From Caballeronia sp. NK8 (GTDB lineage Bacteria > Pseudomonadota > Gammaproteobacteria > Burkholderiales > Burkholderiaceae): DNA of 64,000 bases. The DNA lies in the NCBI RefSeq assembly GCF_018408855.1, contig NZ_AP024322.1:62001-126000 (forward strand), given 5' to 3'. The translations under genes were made by a program, and so were the position numbers. Below, piece after piece: positions 9,279 to 18,062 of this stretch. How positions within the stretch are numbered: position 1 is the first letter of the stretch; every line of letters begins with the position of its first letter. The notes beneath the pieces were generated by a model. It had not been told where the DNA came from. It worked only from the letters and a program-made list of their open reading frames with translations, and made no database searches.

Positions 9279-10532
9279 TCACCGTTGAGTCGAGGTCGGG
9301 CCGAGCGCGTTCAGCACTTCGTAGCACGCGCCCATGGTGTGATAGTCGGTCTTGCCGGCGGGACTTTTCTCGTCGCCGTACTTGCGGTTGTCGCACGTGA
9401 GAATGCGATACCACGCGCCGTATTCGTGATCGACGAAGTGCGCCCAGCTATAGCGCCAGAGTTCGTCGTAGCAATCCCAGAAGCGCTCGCGGCCGGTGCG
9501 CGCCCCGAGCAGCGCCGCCGCCGCGAAACTTTCCGCCTGCACCCAGAAGTATTTGTCGTGGTCGCAGATGGTGTCGTCCGGGCCGAAACCGTAATAAAGG
9601 CCGCCGTGCCGGCTGTCCCACGCGCGGTTGAAACCCGCGTCGAAGAGTTCGGCCGCGCGCGGCGCGAGCCACGGCAGCGCGCGATGCCGCTCAAGGATCA
9701 GCAGCAGCTTCGCCCATTCGGTCTGGTGCCCCGGCTGAAAACCCCACGGGCGAAAGATGTTCGAGCTGTCCGATTCGTTGTAATGCCAGTCCACCGACCA
9801 GTCGCGATGAAAATGCTCCCACACGAGCCCGTTCGACAGCTTCGCCTGACGCAGCGTGATGTTGCCCGCGATGATCGACGCGCGATCCAGATAGATGACG
9901 TGGCCCGTTGCCTCATACGCGGCGAGCAGCGCCTCGGTCGCGTGCATGTTCGCGTTCTGTCCGCGATAGTCCGAAAGCTGCCAGTCGGCCGTGGCTTCGT
10001 CGGCGTAAAGGCCGGCGTCGGCGTCCCAGAAGCGCTTGTCCATCAGCGCGAAGGTTTCGTCGATCATCGGTCTGGCTTCGTCGATGCCCGCCATCGCCGC
10101 GTGCGCGCATGCGAGCAGCACGAAGGCCATGCCGTAGCAGTGGCGCGTGCCGTCGAGCGTGCGTTTCTGGCCGTCGCACCACTCGATTTCCCAGTCGTAG
10201 CCTTCGTTGGCGGCGTCCCAGTGCGCGTCGCGCAGAAATTCGAACGCGTGGCGCGCATCGTCCTGATAGCGCGCGTCGCCGAAATGGCGATACGCCATCG
10301 CGTAGTTGAAGACGAAGCGCGTGCTGCTGACGAGATGGCGCGTCGTGCGGTCGTAGACGCTGCCGTCGTCCTTGAAGAAATGAAAGAAGCCGCCGGACGG
10401 ATCGCGCGCATTGGGCGCGTAGAAGGCGAGCGTGTCGCGCACGTGCGAGAGCAGGAAGTCGCGGCTGCGGAAATCGATCGCGCGTTCCACTGACACTTCT
10501 TCCGCGAGGGCAGGTGAGGCGGTCATGTTCAT
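9279..10532 (-). CDS. AGE-family sugar isomerase, probable D-mannose isomerase
   Basis: A 417-residue (alpha/alpha)6-barrel enzyme of the N-acylglucosamine 2-epimerase family. The RGQNANMHATEA segment near residue 190 and TDYHTMGACYEVL near the C-terminus supply the family's active-site histidines and resemble the mannose isomerase/YihS branch more than true GlcNAc epimerases. The likely reaction is mannose to fructose. Its start overlaps the lacI stop by 4 bases and its stop sits 5 bases before the kinase start, so the order is lacI, isomerase, kinase in one operon. No sugar transporter is adjacent. Confidence 0.85.
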   Translation of the reverse strand: MNMTASPALAEEVSVERAIDFRSRDFLLSHVRDTLAFYAPNARDPSGGFFHFFKDDGSVYDRTTRHLVSSTRFVFNYAMAYRHFGDARYQDDARHAFEFLRDAHWDAANEGYDWEIEWCDGQKRTLDGTRHCYGMAFVLLACAHAAMAGIDEARPMIDETFALMDKRFWDADAGLYADEATADWQLSDYRGQNANMHATEALLAAYEATGHVIYLDRASIIAGNITLRQAKLSNGLVWEHFHRDWSVDWHYNESDSSNIFRPWGFQPGHQTEWAKLLLILERHRALPWLAPRAAELFDAGFNRAWDSRHGGLYYGFGPDDTICDHDKYFWVQAESFAAAALLGARTGRERFWDCYDELWRYSWAHFVDHEYGAWYRILTCDNRKYGDEKSPAGKTDYHTMGACYEVLNALGPTSTQR

Positions 10533-11548
10533 GGCGTGCTGATGTCCTGTTTCGTGCCCGAGCTCGCGCGAGGAACGAAATTGACGGCGACGAGCGTGTC
10601 GGCCTGGCTCGGCGGGCTCGATTGATCTTCCAGCAGCAACTCGACGCCGCGGCGTCCGAGCGCTTCCTTGTCGACGGTTACGGTCGACAGCGGCGGCGTG
10701 CTCTGCGCGGCGGCCGGAATGTCGTCGAAACCGACGAACGCGACATCGTCCGGCACGCGCAGCCCGTGCGCGAGACAGACGCGCATCGCGGCGAGGGCCG
10801 CTGCATCGTTATAGGCGAAAACTGCGTCGGGCAGCGGACTGGATTGCGCGCGGGCGTCGGCGATCAGGCGTTCCATCGCGTCGGCGGCGGCGAGATCGGC
10901 GGGCAGGCCCGGCTGCGTCATAATTTCGAGCGTCGGATCGAAGAGCAGGCCCGCGTCGAAATACGCCTTGCGATAGCCGAGCGCGCGCTGCGCGATGCTG
11001 TAATGCGCGAGCGACCCGCCGATGAACGCGATGCGCCGCCGCCCTTGGGCGAACAGATGCTGCATCGCGAGCGAGGCGCCTTTCATGTTGTCGATGTTGA
11101 CGGAGCGAAAGCCCGGCGCGCGCAGGTCGATCAGCACGGTCGGGCGCGCGAGCGAATGCAGATGCGCGAGCAGTTCCGGCTCGACGAAGCCCGCCACCGC
11201 GATGGCGTCGGGCGCGTGCAGACGCATCTGCTGCGCGAGGTCCTGGGTCGGGCCGGCGCTCAGCACCGACGGCACGAGCCGGCGCTCGCGGCACGCTTCT
11301 TCGAAGCCATTCAGCACATGCGAAAAAAACGGGCTGAGGGCGAAGTTGTTGTGCTGCCGATGCAGCAGAAAGGTCACGCGGCGAATGCGCGTGCGCAATT
11401 GCGCCGGGTCGTAACCGAGCTGCTGCGCCACTTCGACGACGCGCACGCGCGTCGCTTCGGACAAGCCGGGTTGATTCTTGAGCGCGCGCGACACCGTCCC
11501 TATCGAGACGCTTGCCGCCCGCGCGACATCGCGAATGGTGGTGGCCAT
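10529..11548 (-). CDS. LacI-family transcriptional regulator
   Basis: A 339-residue repressor. The N-terminal helix-turn-helix and hinge helix (TIRDVARAASVSIGTVSRAL through LGYDP) are canonical. The rest is a periplasmic-binding-protein-like sugar sensor with the usual FVGFDDIPAAAQSTPPLSTV ending. As first gene of the isomerase-kinase operon it probably represses itself and them until a mannose- or fructose-type inducer binds. A reverse-strand TATACAAT-like element near 11641-11652 could be its minus-10 box; no convincing operator palindrome was found. Confidence 0.93.
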   Translation of the reverse strand: MATTIRDVARAASVSIGTVSRALKNQPGLSEATRVRVVEVAQQLGYDPAQLRTRIRRVTFLLHRQHNNFALSPFFSHVLNGFEEACRERRLVPSVLSAGPTQDLAQQMRLHAPDAIAVAGFVEPELLAHLHSLARPTVLIDLRAPGFRSVNIDNMKGASLAMQHLFAQGRRRIAFIGGSLAHYSIAQRALGYRKAYFDAGLLFDPTLEIMTQPGLPADLAAADAMERLIADARAQSSPLPDAVFAYNDAAALAAMRVCLAHGLRVPDDVAFVGFDDIPAAAQSTPPLSTVTVDKEALGRRGVELLLEDQSSPPSQADTLVAVNFVPRASSGTKQDISTP

Positions 11549-11752
11549 CGTGGTGTTCTCTGTCTCCGCCTGGTTCCGGCTGTTTTTCGGGCGTACGCGC
11601 TGTTTATCGCGCTGACCCGATTCGCTTGTTCAGAGCGATTGTATAGTAAAACATCTCGAAAACAGTCCCGGAAGGGATTGGAGAAAACCAGTAGAGCCTT
11701 GTTGTATATGAGATTCCTTGCGATTTGTTTGTTTAGTAAATAACGCAAAACA

Positions 11753-12367
11753 TCAGCCTGAGCTTTCGCGGTCGTGGATCGAGCGCTTGTCGGGCGTCCA
11801 GACGTCGAGGACGAGATCGTCGTCCCAATAGTGGCCGAGCACTGGCATGCCCATCCGGCCGCGCAGCCTGGCGTGCACTTCGTCGCCGGTCTGACTCCAG
11901 CCTTCGATCGGTCGGCGCCAATGACACGCGACGACCGCGCCGCCGCGCGACAGAGTCTGATGTATGTGCTCGACGATATGCCATAGCTGCGGCTCGTCAA
12001 GGTAATAACCGATCTCGCTGATCACGACGAGATCGAACTTGCCGCTTGGCCAGACATCGGGCAACAGCATCTGCTCGACCTTCACGTTCGGGCAGTGCGC
12101 GACGCGCTGCCGCGAGAGCGCTACAGCTTCCGCGGCGATGTCTGTCGCGATCAGTTCGTCGCAGCGCGACGCCAGCAGCGCGGTCAGCTCGCCGTTGCCG
12201 CAGCCGGGCTCGAACGCACGCGCGTAGCGCTCGTGCGGAAGCGCGGCGAGCATGAGCGCGCGCTTGCGCCGCTCATACCAGCGGTTTCTGATCTTCCAGG
12301 GATCTTCATTTTCTCGATACAGATCATCGAAGTACTGCTTAGTATCGTTATTGATGTTGTTGTTCAT
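11753..12367 (-). CDS. NodS-like SAM-dependent methyltransferase
   Basis: A 204-residue class I methyltransferase. SAM motif I is FEPGCGNGELTALLA around residue 45; the N-terminal YFDDLYRENEDPWKIRNRWYE stretch is typical of the NodS family, whose founder N-methylates the chito-oligosaccharide of Nod factors. Start 12367 overlaps the PIG-L stop by 4 bases (ATGA), and the open frame upstream of it is only the shadow of that gene. With the deacetylase upstream it suggests deacetylation of an N-acyl sugar followed by N-methylation. The acceptor is unknown. Confidence 0.88.
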   Translation of the reverse strand: MNNNINNDTKQYFDDLYRENEDPWKIRNRWYERRKRALMLAALPHERYARAFEPGCGNGELTALLASRCDELIATDIAAEAVALSRQRVAHCPNVKVEQMLLPDVWPSGKFDLVVISEIGYYLDEPQLWHIVEHIHQTLSRGGAVVACHWRRPIEGWSQTGDEVHARLRGRMGMPVLGHYWDDDLVLDVWTPDKRSIHDRESSG

Positions 12368-13155
12368 ATGAGTACGACTTCGAAAGGCCGAGTCAGCCGG
12401 GCCAGCACATGCTCGGGCAGCACTGGTGCCTGACCAGTTGCGGTGTCGGGTTCGAGCTGGCTTCGAAACGCCTGCACGGCCCGAAGCTTCCGGGCATGCG
12501 TGGCGCCGTCCAGAACGATGCGTCGGGCACGGCTCCATGGCACGCGCGTATCGTCGGGAGACGCCCAATGCCAGGTCCAGAGGGGCACTTCGACGCAGGG
12601 CAGATCGAGTGCCTGTGCCGCAGAGTGAACAGCGCGCCCGGCGGCCTCATGGTCGGGGTGCCCATCATAGCGCCAAGTCGTGAAAACGATATCGCCTGGT
12701 TGGAGATAAGCCGATAGCAATCCTGACAAACTTGCCTCGATGTGGCCCGGGTCGCCATCCTGAAGGCCGAGCCTGACCACCTGTACCTGACGCAAATGCA
12801 GCCTTTGCAGTGCCGCCCGCGTTTCCTGCGGACGCACGCGTGCAAGGCGTTCCGGCGGCCATTCGGTCGAATTCGGATGGCTCGCGGTGCCGTCCGTGAC
12901 CGCGATGACGAGCAGATTCCGGCTTATTTCCGAGAGAAGCGCGAGCAGTCCTCCGGTGCCGAGCACTTCGTCGTCGGGGTGTGGCGCAACTACGACAGCC
13001 CGCCCGCCGAGCGGCACGAGTTCGGACGGCGCGACTTCGGGCAGCGCATTGAGACGCGCCCATCCCTGCCATTCCGACTCGGGCGTGCCTTCGCCGAAAA
13101 TGGCGCGGTCCACGGCCGTTTCACCGGGCGGCCCACGCGTGATCAGATTTGCCAT
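12364..13155 (-). CDS. PIG-L family N-deacetylase
   Basis: A 263-residue zinc deacetylase of the PIG-L/MshB/BshB family, acting on N-acetylated sugars or similar amides. The metal motif is VVAPHPDDEVLGTGG near residue 55, with the second histidine in the RYDGHPDHEAAGRAV segment. The start at 13155 has a strong GGAGGAAGG ribosome site and lies inside the last 13 bases of the acyl-CoA-dehydrogenase-like gene. It is translationally coupled on both sides. The substrate is not known; the neighbours argue for an acylated amino-sugar or lipid-linked compound. Confidence 0.9.
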   Translation of the reverse strand: MANLITRGPPGETAVDRAIFGEGTPESEWQGWARLNALPEVAPSELVPLGGRAVVVAPHPDDEVLGTGGLLALLSEISRNLLVIAVTDGTASHPNSTEWPPERLARVRPQETRAALQRLHLRQVQVVRLGLQDGDPGHIEASLSGLLSAYLQPGDIVFTTWRYDGHPDHEAAGRAVHSAAQALDLPCVEVPLWTWHWASPDDTRVPWSRARRIVLDGATHARKLRAVQAFRSQLEPDTATGQAPVLPEHVLARLTRPFEVVLI

Positions 13156-14180
13156 GAAGTCCCTTCCTCCTCTATGACGCGCTCGGCGAGCGAACTTTCG
13201 TCCCGCTCGGCGTGGCTTTGTCGAATGAATACCGGCAGATCTGCCATGAGTTGCGCGAAATGCGCGTCGCGGCACAGCGGGCCCGCGCCCAGTGCACGGC
13301 CAGCGCGCTCGACGACGAGCGCCGCCGCCTGTTCCGCGGCGAGGCGGGCGCGCATCGTGGCCACCATGGCATCGGCGCGCGGCTCGCGGTCGATGAACGC
13401 CGCCGTCTCGCGCAACAGCGCGGCCGTGGCGGACAGTGTCGTGTCGATGGCGCCGAGATGCGCGAGCTTATGCGGTCCTGCCCGATGCCTCGCGTCACGC
13501 GCGACGAATGCCGCGACGCCCGCCGCCGCGCCGAACCAGCACGCGGCGATGCCCGCGCCGCCCTGCCAGAAGCCGGGCCGTTCGAGATACGCGCGCGGTG
13601 CGCCGATCCGGCGCGCGGCCACGCGCTCGAAATGCACGTCGACGCTCGCGCTCGCCTTCATGCCGACGGCCTGCCAGCCGGCGTCCGTGATCCGCACGCC
13701 GTCCTGATTCAGGTCGATGGCGGCGAGCACCGGTTCATCGCGGTCGTTCCAGGCGGTCACGAGCGCATGCGTGACCGACGCCGCGCCGGAACACCACGCC
13801 TTGGTGCCCTGAAGCAGCAGAGTCTGTGATTCGGGATCGCCCAACGCTGTCAGCCTCGCGCTCGGCGGCTCGGCCGCCCACACCGCCCACGCACTGCTTT
13901 CGTCCGCGTGCGCCGCGTCGAGTTCGGCAAGGATCGCGAGCGCGTCCGTGTGACCTTCGTAGAGCTTGACCAGCGAAAGATCGAATGCGGCTACCGCTCC
14001 GAGCGCGCGCCAGCGCTCAGGCGTGTTGCCGTGGCCGGGCAAGGGCAGGCGGTCGAGACCGGCGTCGATCAGCGCACGCAGCGCGCGTCCGGCGTCCTCC
14101 GGGCTGCCGCGTTGAAACGGCATTTCGCTGAGAAAGGCGCGCAACGCTGATGATGTAGCGTGATGGTCGACTCGGTTCAT
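13143..14180 (-). CDS. Acyl-CoA dehydrogenase-like protein
   Basis: A 345-residue protein with the three-part acyl-CoA dehydrogenase fold: N-terminal helices, a central beta domain with the GTKAWCSGAASVTHALV and QAVGMKASASVDVHFERV segments, and a C-terminal helical bundle. It is shorter than usual (about 380) and lacks an obvious catalytic Glu in the standard place, so it may be non-standard. Start chosen at ATG 14180, with GAGG 9 bases upstream; an in-frame start at 14261 is possible. It leads an overlapping trio with PIG-L and NodS-like genes. Confidence 0.82.
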   Translation of the reverse strand: MNRVDHHATSSALRAFLSEMPFQRGSPEDAGRALRALIDAGLDRLPLPGHGNTPERWRALGAVAAFDLSLVKLYEGHTDALAILAELDAAHADESSAWAVWAAEPPSARLTALGDPESQTLLLQGTKAWCSGAASVTHALVTAWNDRDEPVLAAIDLNQDGVRITDAGWQAVGMKASASVDVHFERVAARRIGAPRAYLERPGFWQGGAGIAACWFGAAAGVAAFVARDARHRAGPHKLAHLGAIDTTLSATAALLRETAAFIDREPRADAMVATMRARLAAEQAAALVVERAGRALGAGPLCRDAHFAQLMADLPVFIRQSHAERDESSLAERVIEEEGTSWQI

Positions 14181-14408
14181 CGTTGTCGCCTCGATAGTGT
14201 CCGCATGCTCGTCGTGAGTCCGTTTCTGGCCGCTGTCGGACAAGAGTGTGGCAAGGGACATGCCCGGACGTCACTTGGCGCAACGGCTTAGTCCAAAGCG
14301 TCGGACGCGCGGCAGTTCACGTCCGTCGATCGATGCGAAATGTCAGGTGTTACGGCCTATGCCGTTCGGCCGAATCGACGCCTGCGCGCGGCCCGGTTCA
14401 AATGACAC

Positions 14409-14431
14409 AAAGGCCGCGCGAGGCGGCCTTT
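14409..14431 (-). terminator. Intrinsic terminator after the SBF transporter
   Basis: Perfect 9-base stem (AAAGGCCGC/GCGGCCTTT) with a GCGAG loop, lying 47 bases past the transporter stop; on the minus strand the stem ends in TTT followed by a weak T-rich stretch. Confidence 0.65.
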
Positions 14432-14477
14432 GCTGGAACACAATGGAGAACGATGCTGAAGCAGCAGACGCCGCCAG

Positions 14478-15497
14478 TCAGCGACGCGCGGGCGCGCCGA
14501 CGCTCTTGCCCTCGCGCGCAGGTTCGGGCGCGGTCTTGCGCGCGCCCCAGCGCTGCGCGAGCACGGCGCACACCATGAGCTGGATCTGATGGAACAGCAT
14601 GAGCGGTAGCACCACTGCGCCGACCGCGTGCGACGCGAAGATCACCTTCGCCATCGGAATGCCGGAGGCGAGGCTTTTCTTCGAGCCGCAGAAGATGATC
14701 GTGATCTGATCCGCGCGGGAAAAGCCGAGACGTTTGGCCGTGAACGCGGTGATGAAGAGCGCCGCCGCCAGCAGCAGGATGTTGACGGCGAGCAGCCCCG
14801 CGAGCGTCGACAGCGAGATGGAGTGCCAGATGCCTTCGTTCACGGCCTCGCTGAACGCCACGTACACGACGAGCAGGATCGAGCCCTGATCGACGAATTT
14901 GAGCATCGCGCGATGCTTGTCGATCCATTTGCCGATGGCCGGCCGCAGCAGTTGCCCGGCGATGAACGGCACGAGCAGTTGCAGCGTGATATTGCCGACG
15001 GTGTGCCACGGCGAGCCGGTCGTCGCGCCATGGTTGCTCACGACGATCCCGACCAGCGCCGGCGTGATGAAGATGCCGAGCAGGCTCGACGCGGACGCGC
15101 TGCACACGGCCGCCGGCACGTTGCCCTTGGCCATCGACGTGAACGCAATCGACGACTGCACCGTGGACGGCAGCGTGCAGAGGAACAGAATGCCGGTGTA
15201 GAGCGCGGGCGTGACGAGCGGCGTCAGTACCGGCTTGAGGGCAAGCCCCAGCAACGGAAAGAGGGCGAACGTGCTGAGCAGCACGACGAGGTGCAGCCGC
15301 CAGTGCGTCGCGCCCGCGACAATCGCCTCGCGGGAAAGCTTTGCGCCGTGCAGGAAGAACAGCAGCCCGATGGCGAAATTGGTGATCCAGTTGAACGCCA
15401 CCGCCGCGCTGCCGCGGCACGGCAGGAAGCTCGCGATGATGACCGTGCCGACGAGCGCCAGCGTGAAATTGTCGGGAAGAAGTTTGGGCCGTGCCAT
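14478..15497 (-). CDS. SBF-family (bile acid:Na+ symporter-like) transporter
   Basis: A 339-residue inner-membrane protein with about ten hydrophobic helices, closest in pattern to the YfeH-type SBF-like branch. Recognisable pieces are FAIGLLFFLHGAKLS near residue 40 and LPSTVQSSIAFTSMAKGN near 105, the latter in the discontinuous ion-site region of this fold. The ATG at 15497 follows GAGATCC; a TTG one codon upstream is also open. Real bile-acid transport is unlikely in this setting; the substrate is unknown. Confidence 0.88.
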   Translation of the reverse strand: MARPKLLPDNFTLALVGTVIIASFLPCRGSAAVAFNWITNFAIGLLFFLHGAKLSREAIVAGATHWRLHLVVLLSTFALFPLLGLALKPVLTPLVTPALYTGILFLCTLPSTVQSSIAFTSMAKGNVPAAVCSASASSLLGIFITPALVGIVVSNHGATTGSPWHTVGNITLQLLVPFIAGQLLRPAIGKWIDKHRAMLKFVDQGSILLVVYVAFSEAVNEGIWHSISLSTLAGLLAVNILLLAAALFITAFTAKRLGFSRADQITIIFCGSKKSLASGIPMAKVIFASHAVGAVVLPLMLFHQIQLMVCAVLAQRWGARKTAPEPAREGKSVGAPARR

Positions 15498-16004
15498 CAA
15501 AGGATCTCGTACCTGGACATGCCGGGAAGGGTGCCCGGCCTTTTCAGCGTCAAGTCAGGAAAAACCATGATTTTCCCCCGTACCCGATTAAATCGTCAAA
15601 TTCATTTGCCAGATCGATTGATTCCCAACGCGCATGAAATCGTTGCAGGCAGAAGGGACGAAGCAGCAACTTCTGGGCCGCGTAGACGTCGATTTGACGG
15701 CGCCGATAATTGTCTGGCCAGCACGATTTTCGTCACATGATTGGTCATCCGAAACGGTTGGCCGAAGGGAAAAAACTCTGACGTAACACGGTGTTACAAC
15801 CATCGAGCAGGCCTAACACTTTTTGGCTCGACTGCCGCCGCAAGCCCCAATAAATTGTTGGATACACCGGTCGGCGGGTTTTTGCATCACATCGATGCCC
15901 TCACCCGAATGCTCCGACTTTCGGCCGGTCGTCCGCCTGAATCGTCAGCCCCTCGCTTTCGATGTCACGGACGCGGATATCGGTCGGACGCAGGCAGTTT
16001 GGAC
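15498..16004. other. Intergenic region with one perfect palindrome
   Basis: About 500 bases without a credible gene between the transporter and the small secreted protein. It contains the inverted repeat GTAACACGGTGTTAC at 15783-15797 (7-base arms around a single G), a plausible regulator site. Confidence 0.45.
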
Positions 16005-16376
16005 ATGGCGCTCATTGGCTTTCGCAAGACTACCCGGCTTTTCGTAACCGCAGCGCTCGGCGCGTTGACGGTGGCGGGTTCGCTCGCGCTTGCGGGGCCG
16101 CGTGTCGAGTGGTTGTCGCCGTCGGCGGTGTTCAGCGACTCGGCCGACAGCAGGCAATCCCTGCACTACACACCGGTCGCCGCCAAAGACGGCCTCACGC
16201 CCGTGAGCGCCGAAGTGCGTCCCGGCACGCGCGCAGAACAGGCCACGCCCATGCGCGGTTCCGGTTCCATCCGTGCCGACATCACGCGCTACAACGAAGA
16301 ACGCAGCCTGCCGCGCCAGCCCGGACGTCCGGCGGACGATGGCCGCACACCCGCCACCGCGAGTTACCGCAACTGA
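16005..16376 (+). CDS. Small predicted secreted protein of unknown function
   Basis: A 123-residue protein starting MALIGFRKTTRLFVTAALG. A basic N-terminus and a hydrophobic core up to about residue 30 look like a signal peptide or anchor. The mature part is Arg/Pro/Ser-rich and probably disordered, ending in a low-complexity stretch. No domain is recognised. The frame is open further upstream, but the signal-like start fixes the likely ATG. Codon use resembles its neighbours. Confidence 0.55.
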   Translation: MALIGFRKTTRLFVTAALGALTVAGSLALAGPRVEWLSPSAVFSDSADSRQSLHYTPVAAKDGLTPVSAEVRPGTRAEQATPMRGSGSIRADITRYNEERSLPRQPGRPADDGRTPATASYRN

Positions 16377-16880
16377 ATCGCCGCCCTGGCGACTCCCGCC
16401 GCTTCGCGTCGCTATTGCGCACGAATCAAAAAAATATCGGCGCGTCTAGTTTCGCTTTCCCGATGACGTAATCACGCCACAGTCACACACCGAATTTCTT
16501 CAAGACATTCCGCTCTTTTTTCCGCGCAAGGACAATGCGCCCTGCGCGGATAAATCTCGTTTTCCCAATGTTTCGAATGGCTTTCGACGCTCGAAGAAGC
16601 GCGTCGGTACTCGCTGTGCGTCGCGCCGGTCATCGAGCTGAATCTCATGAGCGCGTGGCGACACGCGCTTTTCCTTATGCGCGATCTGCCCGAAGTATCC
16701 GAACCGCTATACCCGTAATAACCAAAAACATTTTTGACCGGAAAAATGGTCCGTAAAGATGGTGCCGCTCCACACGTGTTGCCACTCTCGCCCACAAAAC
16801 CGTTATGCCGGTCAGACGAGGCGAGTGCCACGCCCCTCGCCCGCCAAGCTTTCAATTTTCGACAAAAGACAGGAGAGTTC
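16377..16880. other. Porin upstream region
   Basis: No supported gene in 500 bases. An AT-rich stretch around 16710-16745 is the best place for the porin promoter; I could not define the boxes with confidence. Confidence 0.4.
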
Positions 16881-17993
16881 ATGAAGTCAACCGTCAACCG
16901 TGCGCCGAAGACTACGGTGAAAGCAACGGTCAAGGCCACCGCAGTCGCCGCAGCGATGCTCGGCCTCTTCAGCGCGGGCGCGGCACACGCGCAATCGAGC
17001 GTTTCGCTGTACGGGCAGGTCGACGAATGGGTCGGCGCCACCAAATTCCCGGGCAGCGATCGCGCGTGGAACGTGAGCGGCGGCGGCATGTCGACGTCTT
17101 ACTGGGGCTTGAAGGGCGCCGAGGATCTCGGCGGCGGCTACAAGGCCATCTTCACGTTGGAAAGCTTCTTCCGCGCGCAGAACGGCCAGTACGGGCGCTT
17201 CCAGGGCGACACCTTCTTTGCGCGCAACTCGTACGTCGGCATTCAAGGTCCGATCGGCACGTTCACGACGGGCCGCCTGACGACGCAACTCTTCGTCTCG
17301 ACGATTCTCTTCAACCCGTTCGTCGACTCGTACGTCTTCTCGCCGATGGTCTATCACGTGTTCCTCGGCGCGGGCACGTTCCCGACGTACCGGACGGATC
17401 AGGGCGTGATCGGCGATTCGGGCTGGAACAACTCGGTGCAGTACACGTCGCCTGACTTCAACGGTCTGTCGGGCAGCGTCATGTACAGCTTCGGCAACAA
17501 CGCCGGCGACGGCCGCTCGAAGAAGTACAGCGCGCAGTTCCTGTACTTCCACGGCCCGTTCGCGGCGACCGGCGTCTATCAGTACGTGAACTTCAACAAC
17601 ACGCCGGGCGACCTGACCTCGGTGGATGGTTTCGCCACGCCCGGCTACAAGAGCCAGAGCGTCGGGCAACTGGGCGCGTCGTACGATCTGAAGTACGTCA
17701 AGTTCTTCGCGCAGTACATGTACACGAAGAACGACTACGAAGGTCCGGGCACCTTCCACGTCAATACCGGTCAAGGCGGCGTGACCGTGCCGCTCGGCCC
17801 GGGCACGGTGATGGCGTCGTACGCATACTCGCGCAGCAACGGCGGCCTCGACCAGACGCACAAGAGCTGGGCGCTCGGCTACGACTATCCGCTGTCCAAG
17901 CGCACGGACGTCTACGCGGCGTACCTCAACGACAAGTACACGAACCTGTCCTCGGGCGATACCTTCGGCGTCGGCATCCGCGCGAAGTTCTAA
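16881..17993 (+). CDS. Gram-negative general porin
   Basis: A 370-residue outer-membrane beta-barrel of the Burkholderia-type porin family (16 strands, trimeric). The first 37 residues are a signal peptide ending AHA-QSSVSLYGQVD, the usual start of the mature porin. Other hallmarks are YWGLKGAEDLGGGYKAIFTLES and the terminal aromatic residue (GIRAKF) read by the BAM complex. AGGAGAG lies just before the ATG, so the 49 codons open upstream are not used. Transcription ends at a strong hairpin 23 bases after the stop. Selectivity unknown. Confidence 0.95.
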   Translation: MKSTVNRAPKTTVKATVKATAVAAAMLGLFSAGAAHAQSSVSLYGQVDEWVGATKFPGSDRAWNVSGGGMSTSYWGLKGAEDLGGGYKAIFTLESFFRAQNGQYGRFQGDTFFARNSYVGIQGPIGTFTTGRLTTQLFVSTILFNPFVDSYVFSPMVYHVFLGAGTFPTYRTDQGVIGDSGWNNSVQYTSPDFNGLSGSVMYSFGNNAGDGRSKKYSAQFLYFHGPFAATGVYQYVNFNNTPGDLTSVDGFATPGYKSQSVGQLGASYDLKYVKFFAQYMYTKNDYEGPGTFHVNTGQGGVTVPLGPGTVMASYAYSRSNGGLDQTHKSWALGYDYPLSKRTDVYAAYLNDKYTNLSSGDTFGVGIRAKF

Positions 17994-18015
17994 GAAACGC
18001 GTTCGCCCAAACAAG

Positions 18016-18045
18016 AACACCGCGCTTCGTGCGCGGTGTTTTTTT
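18016..18045 (+). terminator. Intrinsic terminator after the porin gene
   Basis: Perfect 10-base stem (AACACCGCGC/GCGCGGTGTT), TTCGT loop and a run of seven T. It may also stop the convergent nitronate monooxygenase transcript. Confidence 0.9.
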
Positions 18046-18062
18046 GCGGGCGTCGAAAATAA

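Noticed and set aside
16472..17089. A 205-codon minus-strand frame upstream of the porin
   Set aside because: It overlaps the porin signal region antisense and has no domain or start signal.
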